From: Paracoccus sp. (in: a-proteobacteria)
GTDB taxonomy: Bacteria > Pseudomonadota > Alphaproteobacteria > Rhodobacterales > Rhodobacteraceae
Assembly (NCBI GenBank): GCA_018056045.1
Contig: JAGPGI010000004.1
Location: 1-22,450 of the forward strand
Length of the DNA stretch: 22,450 nt
Direction: 5' to 3'
Shown piece after piece: positions 1 to 9,440 of the stretch; within the stretch, counting starts at the first letter, position 1; every line of letters begins with the position of its first letter. Position numbers and translations under genes: made by a program. The notes below the pieces were generated by a model. The model was not told where the DNA came from, did no database searches, and was given only the letters and a program-made list of their open reading frames with translations.

Positions 1-3000
1 AATGAAGCCTTGCATCTCGCGTAGTCGCCACAGACTCGGCAGAGTTTCATTGGCCATGTCGATGGGAATGCCCAAGGCTTCCGCATAGGCGCGCACGGGC
101 TCCAGCCGGCGCCAGTCGCGGGCAATGACCGCACAGCGCCGCCATGACCAATCGGGGTCGAGCCGGGACAGGCGCTGCAGTTCGTCCAGTGCAGCCACCG
201 CCTGCGCGGTATCACCGCCCGCGTCCAGCAGGGTGACACGCCCTTGCGCCACGGGGTCCAGAGCCGCCCAATCTCCGCCCGGCATCGCCTTGGCGCGGGC
301 GCGGTTCACGGTGATGTCATGGCCTGCCTTCATGCGCTGAGCAGCAGGCGCGATCACGGCATTGGCCGCCGCAATGATATGGGCCGTGGAGCGGTAGTTC
401 TCGGTCATCCAGACCGGTTTGGCGGCATAATCCGCCTCGAACCTGCGTATGAAGTCGATGCTGGCCCCGGCGAAGGCGTAGATGTTCTGGTCATCGTCGC
501 CCACGGCAAAGAGGCTGATGCGCAGCTCATCCTCCAGCGACCGCCCCGCCACCGCGCCGATCAGGGCGTATTCCTCGGGGCCGATGTCCTGATATTCGTC
601 TACCAGAAGCCAGCGATAGCCCTGGATGAGCGTTTCGCGCAGCGCCTCGGCCTCCGCCTTGGTCAGACCATCCCCGCGCAGCAGGGCCACGGCCTGCATG
701 ACAATGCCGTCAAAGTCGCGCGGGCCGTCGTGATCGCCTGCAAAGCTCGCCCCCATCAGCCGCATCGCCAGCGCGTGGCAGGTCGACACAGTCACCCCCG
801 CTGCGTCATCCCCGATCAGGCGGCGAAGGCGTTCGCGGATCTCGGCCGCTGCGTGGCGATTGTAGGTCAGAACCAGTATACCGCGCGGGTCTTCGCGCTT
901 CACGCGGATGAGATAGGCGATGCGGTGCACAAGCACGCGCGTCTTGCCCGATCCTGGCCCCGCCAGCACCAGCACGTTGGTCTGTTCGCGGTCATCGCGC
1001 ACGATCTCAGCCTGCACGGGGTTATCCAACGCATCAACGATGGTCCGCCATGAGGTGCCGGTGGTCTGCCGCCGGATTTCCGTGCCGCGCCCAGGCAGCC
1101 ATCGGCGCAGGAAGGCGTCGCGGTCCAGCACGAAGTAATCCTCGGAAAGGCGCTGGGCCTGATCCATCGCCTCCAGCCCCTTTTCGGCATAGGCGGCCAT
1201 CACATGGGTCTGGATCGTCGTCTCGTTGTAGTGCTCTTCGAGGGGCGCAAAGTGCTGCACCGTGAAGGGCCCGCCCTTGGGGCTCAGATGAACCGTGATC
1301 GCCGGGCGGAACACCGTCAGGCCCCGGCCCAAGGTGGCAACCTGCTGTTCGTGCAGCCACAGAAGCGCGCGGTCCATCAGGCGGGTCATGTCCTTGACCT
1401 CGGCCCGCAACAGCGCATCACCGTTCAGAGCATCCAGCATCGCGCCAAGGGTGGTCTCGACCTGAATGTCCTTGCCTCGCGTGCCTTTGGCCACTTTTCC
1501 GGTGAGATGGGCCAAGAGCGCCCGCGCGCCCTGCCGCCGCAGATCGGCGGTGCGGGCAACCACAGGCCAAGAGCGTTGCAGCCGCACGAAGATCGTATTC
1601 CGACTGACCTTGCGCAGAGTCAGGTTCCCCCGCCCGCCGTCCTGATCGCGCCCGTCCTGCGCCATGCCGCGCAAGATGGTTTCCACAAGATCGGGGCGCA
1701 CCTGCGCGTGGCCCTTGTCACGCAGGGCTTGGCAGGTTTCGGTCAGGTTCAAGGGTTGCGCCTCGACCCCTTCGGCATCCGGCACGGTCTCTTGCATCAG
1801 GGCGATCAAGTCGGCTTCCATCCGGGCCGCGTGATCCAGACGGCGGGCCGAGGCATCCTCGACCCCAAGATGCACATAGACCGTGACAGCCGTGTCGTTG
1901 CTGGCGATCCCCAGCACCTCAAGATCGGCAAAGGCCCGCTGCAGATCCCGGCCCGTCAGCCCGCACGCCCCGGTGAGATCATCGGTGGAAACCCCTGCGT
2001 CGATGGGCGCATTCATCACATGGCGCACGAGGTCCAGAAGCTGCTTGCGCCGCCTTCCGGTAATCTGCGCCCGGTCCAGGATCGCCGAAGCCTCATCCAC
2101 CGACCGGATGCGCAGCGACGACGGGAACACCTGCACCCGGTTTTCCTCACGGGAAAGCAGCGTCGCCTCCTCGAGCCAGGCGACGGCGGTTTTTACACGG
2201 GTGTCGTCGGTGGTCTTGTCGCGCTCGAATTCCTGATCCTTTTCCTCACGCACGATCTCGCCCGGCGTGGCGATCACCTCGCCGGACTTGTGCTTTTCCA
2301 TCCGCCGCAGCGCCTTCAGGATTGCACCAATCTCATGCCGCGCCAGCCGCGAGCGGGCGGACAGCGAGAATTGCCGCTCCACATCCTCGGGGCTGAACAA
2401 GAGCACGCAATTGGCTGGGCCACGATCCCGCCCCGCGCGGCCTGCCTCTTGCAGGTAGTTCTCCAAGGATCCCGGAATATCGCCATGCACCACCAGCCGG
2501 ATATCGGGCTTGTCGATGCCCATGCCAAAGGCGTTGGTCGCGGCGATCACCCGCAACTGGCCGATGCGAAATGCCTCTTGCACATCGCGCTTGCGGTCGG
2601 GCGGCAGGCCAGCGTGGAAGAAGTCCGCCGCCAGCCCCTGCCCTTTCAGGAACTCCGCCACCTTTTCCGTGGCCCCGCGGGTGGCGCAATAGACCACAGC
2701 GCCCGAGGCGCCTTCAGGCGGCAGATTCGCCTCGATGGCGGACAGGATGTCGGTCAGCTTGGTGGCCTTCTGCGTGGGCAGCACGGCGAAGGACAGGTTG
2801 GCGCGCACCGCCCCGCCATCCAGCAACATCAGATCCACCCCCAGACGGGTCTGGAAATGGTCGCGGATGTCGCGCACCACCTCGGGCTTGGCGGTGGCTG
2901 TCAGGCACAAAACGGGCGCAGGGCTGTCGCCCGAGAACTCCTTGATGAAGCGGCTGACATAGCGGTAGTCGGGCCGGAAATCGTGGCCCCATTTGCTGAT

Positions 3001-4272
3001 GCAATGCGCCTCGTCCAGAACCCACAGCCCGACCTCGCGTTGTTGCAGAACGGTGCGGATCGACGGTGACCGCAATTGTTCGGGTGAGATCAGCAGCATC
3101 GCCGCATCGCCCATCCGCACCTTTTCCAGCGCGTCATGCCGTTCGGGCAGCGACAGCATGCCGTTCACCGTCACCGCACTGGAAATCCCTGCCCGCGCCA
3201 GCCCCTGCACCTGATCCGCCATCAGCGCCACAAGCGGCGAGATCACCACCGTCAGCGCCCCGGTCTTGTCGAACCGCGACAGCGCCGGGATCTGGTAGCA
3301 GACCGATTTGCCCGTGCCGGTCGGCAGGATGCCCAGCACGGATTTGCCAGCCATCGCCTCGGCCACGATGCGTTCCTGCAAGGGGCGGCCCATGTCGTCC
3401 ACCGGCTGCGGGCGGAAGGACGGAAAGCCGAACCACCGCTCCAGCGCAGCATTCGGGTTGTTCTTCTCGGCGCACCAACCGCAAGCCGGATCGCCGCAGT
3501 TGGTGTCGCGAAGGTGCCGCACGATCAGCCCGGCCTGCGGGAACTGCAGCCGCACCCAGGGCGGCATGACCGAGTCCCCACCCGCCACCGAAATCCAGGA
3601 CAGCGCATAGGCCATCGGCCAGCCGTTGCGCGGATCGGACAGGCGGCCAAGGGTCTGGTCCAGCCGGTGATTGCAGGCTCGGCCATCCAACAGTCGGCGG
3701 ATGGCGGCATGGGCTGCGGCCTCACCAGGCGGCGGGCCCCGCAGAAACTGGAACAGCGCGTCGAAGCCTGCCCCGCCCTCGGCCCGCGTCGTCAGATGGT
3801 GATAGGCAAGCACCGCATCGGGCGCCTCCCGCCCCAGCCGGGTGAAGGCCGCGATCTGGTCGGACAGCACCTGCAGCGCCAGCCGCGCATCCTGTTCGGG
3901 GTCATTCACATGCCCGACCTGCAGCCGTCCGTCCTGATAGTGCTTGACCAGATGGTGGTAGGGATTGCGAGGAAAGGCCAACGGGTTCAGCCAGAGCGTA
4001 TCGATCGGCGCAGCCCCTAGCCCCGCCAGCCGCGCCCGGTTCGCCACCAGATGCGGCAGGTCGTGGCGCAGGATGTTGTGACCGACAAGATGAACCGCGC
4101 CCTCGCAGAACGCCTCCAGCCGGTCCAGCGCAGGTTCAAGCGCGGCCCCTTTGTGAGCCAGCCCCGCCTCGCCCCGAACCGCCGCAAAGGCAAAAAGCCG
4201 CGCAGACTTCGGATCAACCTCGAGATCGACCGAAACACAACGCGACAGGAACAGGGTGGGGTCGAAGCTCAG
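1..4272 (-). CDS. DnaQ-like exonuclease / RecQ / UvrD-like tripartite DNA helicase (partial, C-terminus off the left edge)
   Basis: The frame is open without a stop from 4272 to base 1, giving at least 1,424 residues; the C-terminus lies outside the window. Seen in order: a DEDD exonuclease-like N-terminus (D16-x-E18, N66 and D71 in GHNILRHD, then N123 to D128, with Asn where DEDDh enzymes have His); a cysteine cluster C259, C264, C267; RecQ Walker A GTGKS near residue 316, DEAHCISKWGHDFRPDY near 420, LTATA, and QEAGRAGRDRG near 607; a long middle region; then UvrD motifs GPGSGKT near 1105, DEYQD near 1225, VGDDDQ near 1255 and NYRS near 1292. These are DNA repair/recombination motor families with 3'-5' polarity. 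No ATG, GTG or TTG lies near the domain start. An in-frame TAG sits at 4273-4275, so the start is given as the CTG at 4270-4272, which is uncertain. The nearest upstream gene, arcC, is about 400 bases away, so it is probably transcribed separately. Confidence 0.88.
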   Translation of the reverse strand, partial: MSFDPTLFLSRCVSVDLEVDPKSARLFAFAAVRGEAGLAHKGAALEPALDRLEAFCEGAVHLVGHNILRHDLPHLVANRARLAGLGAAPIDTLWLNPLAFPRNPYHHLVKHYQDGRLQVGHVNDPEQDARLALQVLSDQIAAFTRLGREAPDAVLAYHHLTTRAEGGAGFDALFQFLRGPPPGEAAAHAAIRRLLDGRACNHRLDQTLGRLSDPRNGWPMAYALSWISVAGGDSVMPPWVRLQFPQAGLIVRHLRDTNCGDPACGWCAEKNNPNAALERWFGFPSFRPQPVDDMGRPLQERIVAEAMAGKSVLGILPTGTGKSVCYQIPALSRFDKTGALTVVISPLVALMADQVQGLARAGISSAVTVNGMLSLPERHDALEKVRMGDAAMLLISPEQLRSPSIRTVLQQREVGLWVLDEAHCISKWGHDFRPDYRYVSRFIKEFSGDSPAPVLCLTATAKPEVVRDIRDHFQTRLGVDLMLLDGGAVRANLSFAVLPTQKATKLTDILSAIEANLPPEGASGAVVYCATRGATEKVAEFLKGQGLAADFFHAGLPPDRKRDVQEAFRIGQLRVIAATNAFGMGIDKPDIRLVVHGDIPGSLENYLQEAGRAGRDRGPANCVLLFSPEDVERQFSLSARSRLARHEIGAILKALRRMEKHKSGEVIATPGEIVREEKDQEFERDKTTDDTRVKTAVAWLEEATLLSREENRVQVFPSSLRIRSVDEASAILDRAQITGRRRKQLLDLVRHVMNAPIDAGVSTDDLTGACGLTGRDLQRAFADLEVLGIASNDTAVTVYVHLGVEDASARRLDHAARMEADLIALMQETVPDAEGVEAQPLNLTETCQALRDKGHAQVRPDLVETILRGMAQDGRDQDGGRGNLTLRKVSRNTIFVRLQRSWPVVARTADLRRQGARALLAHLTGKVAKGTRGKDIQVETTLGAMLDALNGDALLRAEVKDMTRLMDRALLWLHEQQVATLGRGLTVFRPAITVHLSPKGGPFTVQHFAPLEEHYNETTIQTHVMAAYAEKGLEAMDQAQRLSEDYFVLDRDAFLRRWLPGRGTEIRRQTTGTSWRTIVDALDNPVQAEIVRDDREQTNVLVLAGPGSGKTRVLVHRIAYLIRVKREDPRGILVLTYNRHAAAEIRERLRRLIGDDAAGVTVSTCHALAMRLMGASFAGDHDGPRDFDGIVMQAVALLRGDGLTKAEAEALRETLIQGYRWLLVDEYQDIGPEEYALIGAVAGRSLEDELRISLFAVGDDDQNIYAFAGASIDFIRRFEADYAAKPVWMTENYRSTAHIIAAANAVIAPAAQRMKAGHDITVNRARAKAMPGGDWAALDPVAQGRVTLLDAGGDTAQAVAALDELQRLSRLDPDWSWRRCAVIARDWRRLEPVRAYAEALGIPIDMANETLPSLWRLREMQGFI

Positions 4273-4458
4273 CTATCCGAAATCCAAGGGCGAAGATGAA
4301 GGCGCAAGCCATTGATAACCCTGTTGCCCAAGGAAGCAATGCCGTAGATCGATCTGCGCCCCGGACCAGCGACTTGAAGGGCCTGCATCGTTGCGTGCTT
4401 TCTGTTCGGGCTACTTTCGGTCAGGCTCCGATGCGATCCATTGCATAGAGAGTAGTTT

Positions 4459-4487
4459 CGGAACGTCTGGAAAACCTGCACGTTCCG
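4459..4487. promoter_or_regulatory. Perfect 8-bp inverted repeat, possible operator
   Basis: CGGAACGT at 4459-4466 and ACGTTCCG at 4480-4487 are exact reverse complements with a 13-base gap. The half-sites are 21 bp centre to centre, about two helical turns, which would suit a dimeric regulator. There is no T tract, so it is not a standard terminator. It lies about 190 bases upstream of the helicase start. Confidence 0.4.
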
Positions 4488-4604
4488 GTGTGATCTGGTA
4501 AGGTCGGAATGCGACGAGGAGCCCCGCCGGACCCGAAGCGGCAGCGGCAAAATGGAGGCGGAAAATCACTTACCAAACGCCTGCAACCTGTTCAGAGATA
4601 AACG

Positions 4605-4635
4605 GGACCACATCAGTCCGACTCACCGTTGGTCC
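4605..4635 (-). terminator. Weak candidate stem-loop downstream of arcC
   Basis: GGACCA at 4605-4610 pairs with TGGTCC at 4630-4635, forming a 6-bp stem with a 19-base loop about 37 bases past the arcC stop. In the arcC direction only a short CGTTT follows the stem, so an intrinsic terminator is doubtful. Confidence 0.2.
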
Positions 4636-4671
4636 TTTCTCGTTGCCGCAAAGCCAAACCTTCCTTGAATC

Positions 4672-5583
4672 TCAATCTCCGTTCCGGACACGGGTGCCCG
4701 CGCGCCGTTCCAGGATCTCTACCGCCTGATCGAGCCGCCCGACCCCGGCCAGCCCGCCTTGGTCGGCAAAGTCTGCGGCGGCGGTCATTTTCGGTCCCAT
4801 CGACCCGGCAGGAAGATCGAGTGCGCGCGCCTCGTCGGGGGTCAGCGAGGCGATCACTGCTTCGGTCGGGGTGCCGAAATCGCGATAGACGGCATCCACG
4901 TCGGTCAGCAACAAGAGGGCATCTGCTCCGAGTTGGCATGCCAGAAGAGCACTGGCGGCATCCTTGTCGATCACCGCCTCGATCCCGGTCATGCTGCCAT
5001 CGCGCTGCCGCAGCACCGGAATGCCGCCTCCGCCGGTGCAGATCACGATCACGTCCCGCTCCAGCAGAAGCTGCAGCACGCGTATGTCGGGGATTTCTTT
5101 CGGTACCGGCGAGGGCACGACGCGGCGCCACTTGTCGCCATCGGGCGCAATGGACCAGCCGGCGGCCCTGGCGCGGGCCTCGGCTTCTTCACGTTCGTAG
5201 ACCGGGCCGATGAACTTAGTGGGCTTGCCGAAAGCCGGGTCAGTCCCGTCCACGATCACCTGGGTCAGCAGCGTGGCCACCGGCCGACTGTGACCCAGCG
5301 CATTTTCCAGCTCCTGCTCGATCATGTAGCCGATCATGCCGCCGGTCTCGGCCCCCAGCACATCCAGCGGATAGGCCTCGTCCGGCTTGTAGGCCGCGCC
5401 CTGCAGCGCCAGCAGCCCGACCTGCGGGCCGTTGCCGTGGGTGATGACCAGCCGGTGCCCGGCCTGAACGATGCGCGCCAGCGCGCGCGCGGCCTCGCGC
5501 ACGTTGGCCCGCTGGTTTTCGGCCGTCAGCGGCTCGCCCCGCCGCAACAGGGCGTTGCCGCCAAGTGCTGACACCACAAGCAT
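4672..5583 (-). CDS. arcC: Carbamate kinase
   Basis: Last step of the arginine deiminase pathway: carbamoyl phosphate plus ADP gives ATP, ammonia and CO2 in the cytoplasm. The protein has 303 residues, the usual length. Motifs seen are GGNA at 8-11, HGNGPQVG at 49-56, GGGGIPV at 184-190 and the DKD motif at 206-208. The frame stays open further upstream to 5673, but those 30 extra residues lie inside arcB and look random. The ATG at 5583, one base after the arcB stop, gives the family N-terminus [12 protein letters not shown] and is the better start. It is the last gene of the operon, so it is probably translationally coupled to arcB. The amino-acid kinase fold also includes other kinases, but the motifs and context make carbamate kinase nearly certain. 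Confidence 0.95.
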   Translation of the reverse strand: MLVVSALGGNALLRRGEPLTAENQRANVREAARALARIVQAGHRLVITHGNGPQVGLLALQGAAYKPDEAYPLDVLGAETGGMIGYMIEQELENALGHSRPVATLLTQVIVDGTDPAFGKPTKFIGPVYEREEAEARARAAGWSIAPDGDKWRRVVPSPVPKEIPDIRVLQLLLERDVIVICTGGGGIPVLRQRDGSMTGIEAVIDKDAASALLACQLGADALLLLTDVDAVYRDFGTPTEAVIASLTPDEARALDLPAGSMGPKMTAAADFADQGGLAGVGRLDQAVEILERRAGTRVRNGD

Positions 5584-5584
5584 T

Positions 5585-6586
5585 TCAGCCCCCCAGCGTG
5601 GCGACCAGAACCGCCTTGATCGTGTGCAGCCGGTTCTCGGCCTGGTCGAAGACGATCGAGGCCGGGCTTTCAAAGACCTCCTCGGTCACTTCCATGCAGT
5701 CGAGCCCGAACTCGTCCTTGATCTGCTGGCCGACGGTGGTTTCGGTGTTGTGGAAGGCAGGCAGGCAATGCATGAATCGGGCGCGCGGGTTGCCGGTTTT
5801 TTTCATCACCTCGGCGTTGACCTGATAGGGCATCAGCAGCTTGATGCGGTCAGCCCATTTCTCCTTGGCCTCGCCCATCGAGAGCCACACGTCAGTATAG
5901 ACGAAATCCACCCCTTTCACGCCCTCGTCGACGGAATCGGTCAGCGTGATCCGCGCCCCGGTGTCCTTGGCGACGGCATTTGCATAGTCCTGAATCTCGG
6001 CCGTCGGCCACAGCGTCTTTGGCGCGCAAAGCCGCACGTCCATGCCCATCTTGGCGCCGCCGATCAGCAGGCTGTCGCCCATGTTGTTGCGGGCATCGCC
6101 AAGGAAGCAATAGGACACCTGACGCAGCGGCTTTTCGGCATGTTCCTGCATGGTCAGGAAATCGGCGAGGATCTGGGTCGGGTGGAACTCGTCCGTCAGC
6201 CCGTTGTAGACCGGCACGCCGGACCAGTCGGCCAGCGTCTGCACCACTTCCTGCCCGAAGCCGCGGTATTCGATCGCGTCGTAGATGCGGCCCAGCACGC
6301 GGGCGGTGTCCTTGACGGTTTCCTTGTGGCCCATGTGGTTGCCGGACGGCCCCAGATAGGTCACGGTCGCGCCTTGGTCATGCGCCGCCACCTCGAAGCC
6401 CACGCGGGTGCGGGTGCTGTCCTTCTCGAAGATCAGCGCGATCTCCTTGCCCTTCAGCTTCGGCACTTCGGTTCCGGCGTATTTCGCCGTCTTCAGATCG
6501 GCCGAAAGCTTCAGAAGGAAACCGATCTCGGCCGGGGTGAAATCGCGGAGGGTCAGGAAATGGCGGTTTTTCAGGTTGAACGACAT
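5585..6586 (-). CDS. arcB: Ornithine carbamoyltransferase, catabolic
   Basis: In this operon it phosphorolyses citrulline to ornithine and carbamoyl phosphate, the substrate of the following arcC. The protein has 333 residues. Carbamoyl-phosphate-binding STRTR is at 57-61, HPTQ at 135-138, and the ornithine-loop HCLP motif with its catalytic Cys at 273-276. ATG at 6586 follows a strong GGAGG with a 6-base gap. That Shine-Dalgarno overlaps the arcA stop codon, which points to coupled translation. The catabolic rather than biosynthetic (argF) role is inferred from position between arcA and arcC and from length, since both forms share these motifs. Confidence 0.95.
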   Translation of the reverse strand: MSFNLKNRHFLTLRDFTPAEIGFLLKLSADLKTAKYAGTEVPKLKGKEIALIFEKDSTRTRVGFEVAAHDQGATVTYLGPSGNHMGHKETVKDTARVLGRIYDAIEYRGFGQEVVQTLADWSGVPVYNGLTDEFHPTQILADFLTMQEHAEKPLRQVSYCFLGDARNNMGDSLLIGGAKMGMDVRLCAPKTLWPTAEIQDYANAVAKDTGARITLTDSVDEGVKGVDFVYTDVWLSMGEAKEKWADRIKLLMPYQVNAEVMKKTGNPRARFMHCLPAFHNTETTVGQQIKDEFGLDCMEVTEEVFESPASIVFDQAENRLHTIKAVLVATLGG

Positions 6587-6597
6587 TCGGTGCCTCC

Positions 6598-7827
6598 TCA
6601 GACGGCGTCGCGGATGGTGGGGCAGGACATGCAGTGGCTGCCGCCGCGGCCGCGGCCCAGCTCGGCGCCCGGAATGGCGCGTACATCGATGCCGGCGGCC
6701 TTCAGCGCCGCGTTGGTGTCGTCGTTGCGGTCATAGCCGATGACCACGCCCGGACGCAGGCAGAGCACGTTGTTGCCGTCATTCCACTGTTCGCGCTTGC
6801 GTTCCTCCTCGGTGTTGCCGCCGGTCGCGACCAGTTCCAGCGACTTGTAGCCCAGGACCTCGGCCACGATCTCGAAGATCGGGCGCGGATCGTGGCGGAA
6901 CTCTATCGCCGCCCCGCCCTTGCCGGGGCGCAGGTCATAGCAGACCAGTTCCTCGGCCACTTCGCGAAAGGTCGTGACCACGTTGCCGCCGCAGAGGGTA
7001 AAGATCGTGTCCAGGTGCATCGCGGCGCGCGATTTCGGGATGGCAAAGGCCAGAACCCGCTGGGCGGCGCCCTTTTCGAACAGCGCGACCGCCAGTTGCC
7101 CGATGCCCTGCGGTGAAGACCGCTCGCCCATGCCGACCAGCACCGTACCATTGCCGACCGGCATGATGTCGCCGCCTTCGACGGTCGCCAGCCCGTGATC
7201 CACGCCGGGATCGCCGAAGTAGATCTCGGCCTTGCCGGCGAACTTGGGGTGGAACTTGTAGATCGCGGTGTTCAGCAGCGTCTCGGGGCGCCGGGCCGGC
7301 CAGTGCATCGGGTTGACCGAGACCCCGCCATAGATCCAGGCCGAGTTGTCGCGGGTGAAAAGCGCGTTGGGCAGCGGCGGCAGGATCAGGCCCTGATGGC
7401 CAAGATAGGCCCCGAACAACCCGCTGGGCTTGAACGGCAGATCGCCGGTCGCCAGCCCGCCCAGCAGGTATTCCGCCAGCTTCGCGCCGGGCAGCTCCTC
7501 CATCCAGGCCCGCAGTTCGGCCAGCATGCCGACGCCGACCTGATCGCGGTTGATGCGGTGGTCCAGCACATACTTGCGCCCCTCGGCCAGGTCCAGCGTC
7601 TCGGCCAGCAGGTCGTTCACGTCCAGCACCTCGACGCCCTCGTCGCGCATGACGGATGCGAAGACGTCATGGTCCTTCTGCGCCTGCTTGACCCAGAACA
7701 CATCGTCGAACAGCAGTTCCTGGCAATTGTCGGGCGTCAGCCGGCGGTGAGCAAGGCCGGGCCGGCATACGATGACCTGACGCAGCTTGCCAGTTTCAGA
7801 GTGAACTCCAAGCGTTTGATCGGACAC
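6598..7827 (-). CDS. arcA: Arginine deiminase
   Basis: Hydrolyses L-arginine to L-citrulline and ammonia, the committed step of the pathway. The 409 residues match the family length. The guanidino-modifying catalytic set is visible: D160 in FTRDNS, E217 in EGGD, H271 and D273 in MHLDT, and nucleophile C399 in GGSHCMSCP. These correspond in order and spacing to the Pseudomonas enzyme. The start is GTG at 7825-7827, with a GGAAAGG Shine-Dalgarno about 9 bases upstream. No ATG gives the conserved N-terminus. The gap to the upstream transporter gene is 15 bases and to arcB 11 bases, so this is one transcription unit. Confidence 0.97.
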   Translation of the reverse strand: MSDQTLGVHSETGKLRQVIVCRPGLAHRRLTPDNCQELLFDDVFWVKQAQKDHDVFASVMRDEGVEVLDVNDLLAETLDLAEGRKYVLDHRINRDQVGVGMLAELRAWMEELPGAKLAEYLLGGLATGDLPFKPSGLFGAYLGHQGLILPPLPNALFTRDNSAWIYGGVSVNPMHWPARRPETLLNTAIYKFHPKFAGKAEIYFGDPGVDHGLATVEGGDIMPVGNGTVLVGMGERSSPQGIGQLAVALFEKGAAQRVLAFAIPKSRAAMHLDTIFTLCGGNVVTTFREVAEELVCYDLRPGKGGAAIEFRHDPRPIFEIVAEVLGYKSLELVATGGNTEEERKREQWNDGNNVLCLRPGVVIGYDRNDDTNAALKAAGIDVRAIPGAELGRGRGGSHCMSCPTIRDAV

Positions 7828-7842
7828 GGTTTCTACCTTTCC

Positions 7843-9312
7843 TTACAGAAGTGCGGCGACAGTGAGAGCCGCCGTGATGAAGACCAGCAGGATCAGCATC
7901 AGCGGCCAGATGAAGGCCAACCAGCGGATGTAGGACACATGCGCGATGGCAAGGCCGCCGACCACGACCGCGAAGGTCGGGTTGATCAGGTTCACCAGCC
8001 CGTTGGCCGACTGGAAGGCCGTGACCACCAGGTCGCGCCCGACACCGGCGAAATCGGCAAGCGGCGCCATGATCGGCATCGACAGCACCGCTAGCCCCGA
8101 AGAGGACGGCACGAAGAAACTCATCCCGACCTCGATCCAGAACATCAGGTTGATGAAGGCCAGATCGCCAAGGCCGCCCAGCGACTGTTCCGCACCGTGC
8201 AGGATCGTGTCGGCGATCAGCCCGTTGTCCATGATCACCACGATACCGCGGGCAAGACCGACCACCAGAGCGACGCCCAGAAGATCGCGCGCGCCATCGA
8301 CGAAGCTGCCGGTCAGCTTTTTTTCGCCCAGCCGTCCCACCAGACCGATGACGATGGCCGATCCGAAGAACAGCGCACCCATCTTGTCCATCCACCAGCC
8401 CTGGCTGGAGACGCCCCAGATCATCGCCGCAAAGGTCAGCGCAAAGATGATCAGGACGACCTTCTGTGTGCCTGTCAGGGTGGCATCTTCCATATTGCCG
8501 AACCCCGCGTGCAGGAACAGCCTGCGATGCGCATCGGCCTGGCCCGCCACGATCGAGCGGGACGGATCGGTCTTGACCCGATGCGCATAGCGCATGACAT
8601 AGGCCGCACAGATCACCAGCCCGCCCAGCAGGATCACGACGCGAAGGATCATGCCTTCGGTAAAGGGAATGCCCGCCGCATTGGCCGCGATGACAGTGGC
8701 AAACGGGTTGATGGTGGAACCCAGCACGCCAATACCCGCACCGATCAGGATCGTGGCCACCCCCGTCACCGCATCATAGCCCGCGGCGATCATCACCGGG
8801 ATAAGGATCGCGTAAAAGGCCAGCGTCTCCTCGGCCATGCCATAGGTCGTGCCGCCAAGCGCAAACAGCGACATCAGGATCGGGATCATCCAGATCTCGC
8901 GCCCCTTCATCGCGGTCATCGCCGTCTTGATCCCTGCGTCGATCGCGCCGGTCGCATTGACCACGCCAAGAAAGCCGCCAAGGAACAGCACGAAAAGCGC
9001 CACATCGATGGCGTTCGCCTCATAGCTGTCGGGGTCGTAGAAACCCGCGACGGGTGCCAGCATCACCTCGACAAAGCCCTGCGGGTTCGCCTCGACCGTC
9101 TTGAAAGTGCCAGCCACGGCCACTTCACGGCCGATTTCCTCGTTCATCACCCGGTCATACTGGCCTGCGGGGATGATCCAGGTCAGCGCGGCGACAAAGA
9201 TGATCAGCAGGAAAAGGATCGTGTAGGCAGTCGGAAAACGGGATGCGAGACCATGGGCGGGATCGTTTTCCGATGCGCCCGGATCGCCGCTTGGCGCGTT
9301 CTGATCTGTCAT
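7843..9312 (-). CDS. arcD: YfcC/DcuC-type membrane transporter, probable arginine/ornithine exchanger
   Basis: An integral membrane protein of 489 residues. There is one segment near 28-48, several between about 100 and 240, more between 285 and 375, and a last one near 465-488, with a polar loop around 245-280. The Gly/Ser-rich motifs GSTINPF near 198-204 and VPSSSGLAVL near 401-410 are typical of the C4-dicarboxylate anaerobic carrier (DcuC/YfcC) superfamily. It is first in the operon before arcA, so import of arginine in exchange for ornithine is the natural role, but that is inferred from context. It is not the APC-superfamily ArcD of Pseudomonas. ATG at 9312 has AGGGAG about 8 bases upstream. 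The family also contains carriers of other substrates, so the gene symbol is functional and not proven by homology. Confidence 0.85.
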   Translation of the reverse strand: MTDQNAPSGDPGASENDPAHGLASRFPTAYTILFLLIIFVAALTWIIPAGQYDRVMNEEIGREVAVAGTFKTVEANPQGFVEVMLAPVAGFYDPDSYEANAIDVALFVLFLGGFLGVVNATGAIDAGIKTAMTAMKGREIWMIPILMSLFALGGTTYGMAEETLAFYAILIPVMIAAGYDAVTGVATILIGAGIGVLGSTINPFATVIAANAAGIPFTEGMILRVVILLGGLVICAAYVMRYAHRVKTDPSRSIVAGQADAHRRLFLHAGFGNMEDATLTGTQKVVLIIFALTFAAMIWGVSSQGWWMDKMGALFFGSAIVIGLVGRLGEKKLTGSFVDGARDLLGVALVVGLARGIVVIMDNGLIADTILHGAEQSLGGLGDLAFINLMFWIEVGMSFFVPSSSGLAVLSMPIMAPLADFAGVGRDLVVTAFQSANGLVNLINPTFAVVVGGLAIAHVSYIRWLAFIWPLMLILLVFITAALTVAALL

Positions 9313-9384
9313 GGCTGGTCTCCCTACGGTTAACTCCGATGTGCAAATCTCAACCCAAAGCTATCGAGGCTTGACGCCAAATCA

Positions 9385-9440
9385 AATTGCTCGATGCTGA
9401 GGTAGCAGACAATTTGAGATGGTCAAGTCCTCAATGCTGA
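9385..9440. repeat. Pair of 16-bp direct repeats with a 40-bp period upstream of arcD
   Basis: AATTGCTCGATGCTGA at 9385-9400 and AAGTCCTCAATGCTGA at 9425-9440 match at 13 of 16 positions. They are exactly 40 bp apart, close to four helical turns, so both copies would face the same side of the helix. They lie about 75 to 130 bases upstream of the arcD start, where an activator would bind. The regulator is unknown. Confidence 0.5.

Larger units (their letters stand above)
4276..4671. other. Intergenic stretch between arcC and the helicase gene, no gene recognised
   Basis: About 400 bases with visibly more A and T than the flanking genes. Minus-strand translation of 4269-4550 is open, but it has no recognisable motif and lacks the codon bias of the neighbours. 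The stretch contains the dyad at 4459-4487 and a weaker inverted repeat at 4605-4635. It must carry any promoter for the helicase gene. I see no convincing -35/-10 pair. Confidence 0.5.

Noticed and set aside
1204..3069. Long plus-strand open frame of about 620 codons
   Set aside because: It lies in register with, and antisense to, the helicase gene. Its translation is His/Gln/Arg-rich without any domain, whereas the minus strand gives clear RecQ motifs.
4269..4550. Small minus-strand protein of 93 codons between arcC and the helicase gene
   Set aside because: No domain, no ribosome binding site, atypical composition, and it spans the dyad.
5584..5673. Upstream extension of arcC by 30 residues
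   Set aside because: The extension is an out-of-frame reading of the arcB 3' end. The ATG at 5583 starts the conserved carbamate kinase N-terminus.
9371..9385. Possible FNR box TTGAC-N5-ATCAA
   Set aside because: FNR-type sites need a 4-base spacer. The 5-base spacer makes a canonical site unlikely, so it is kept only as part of the repeat array.
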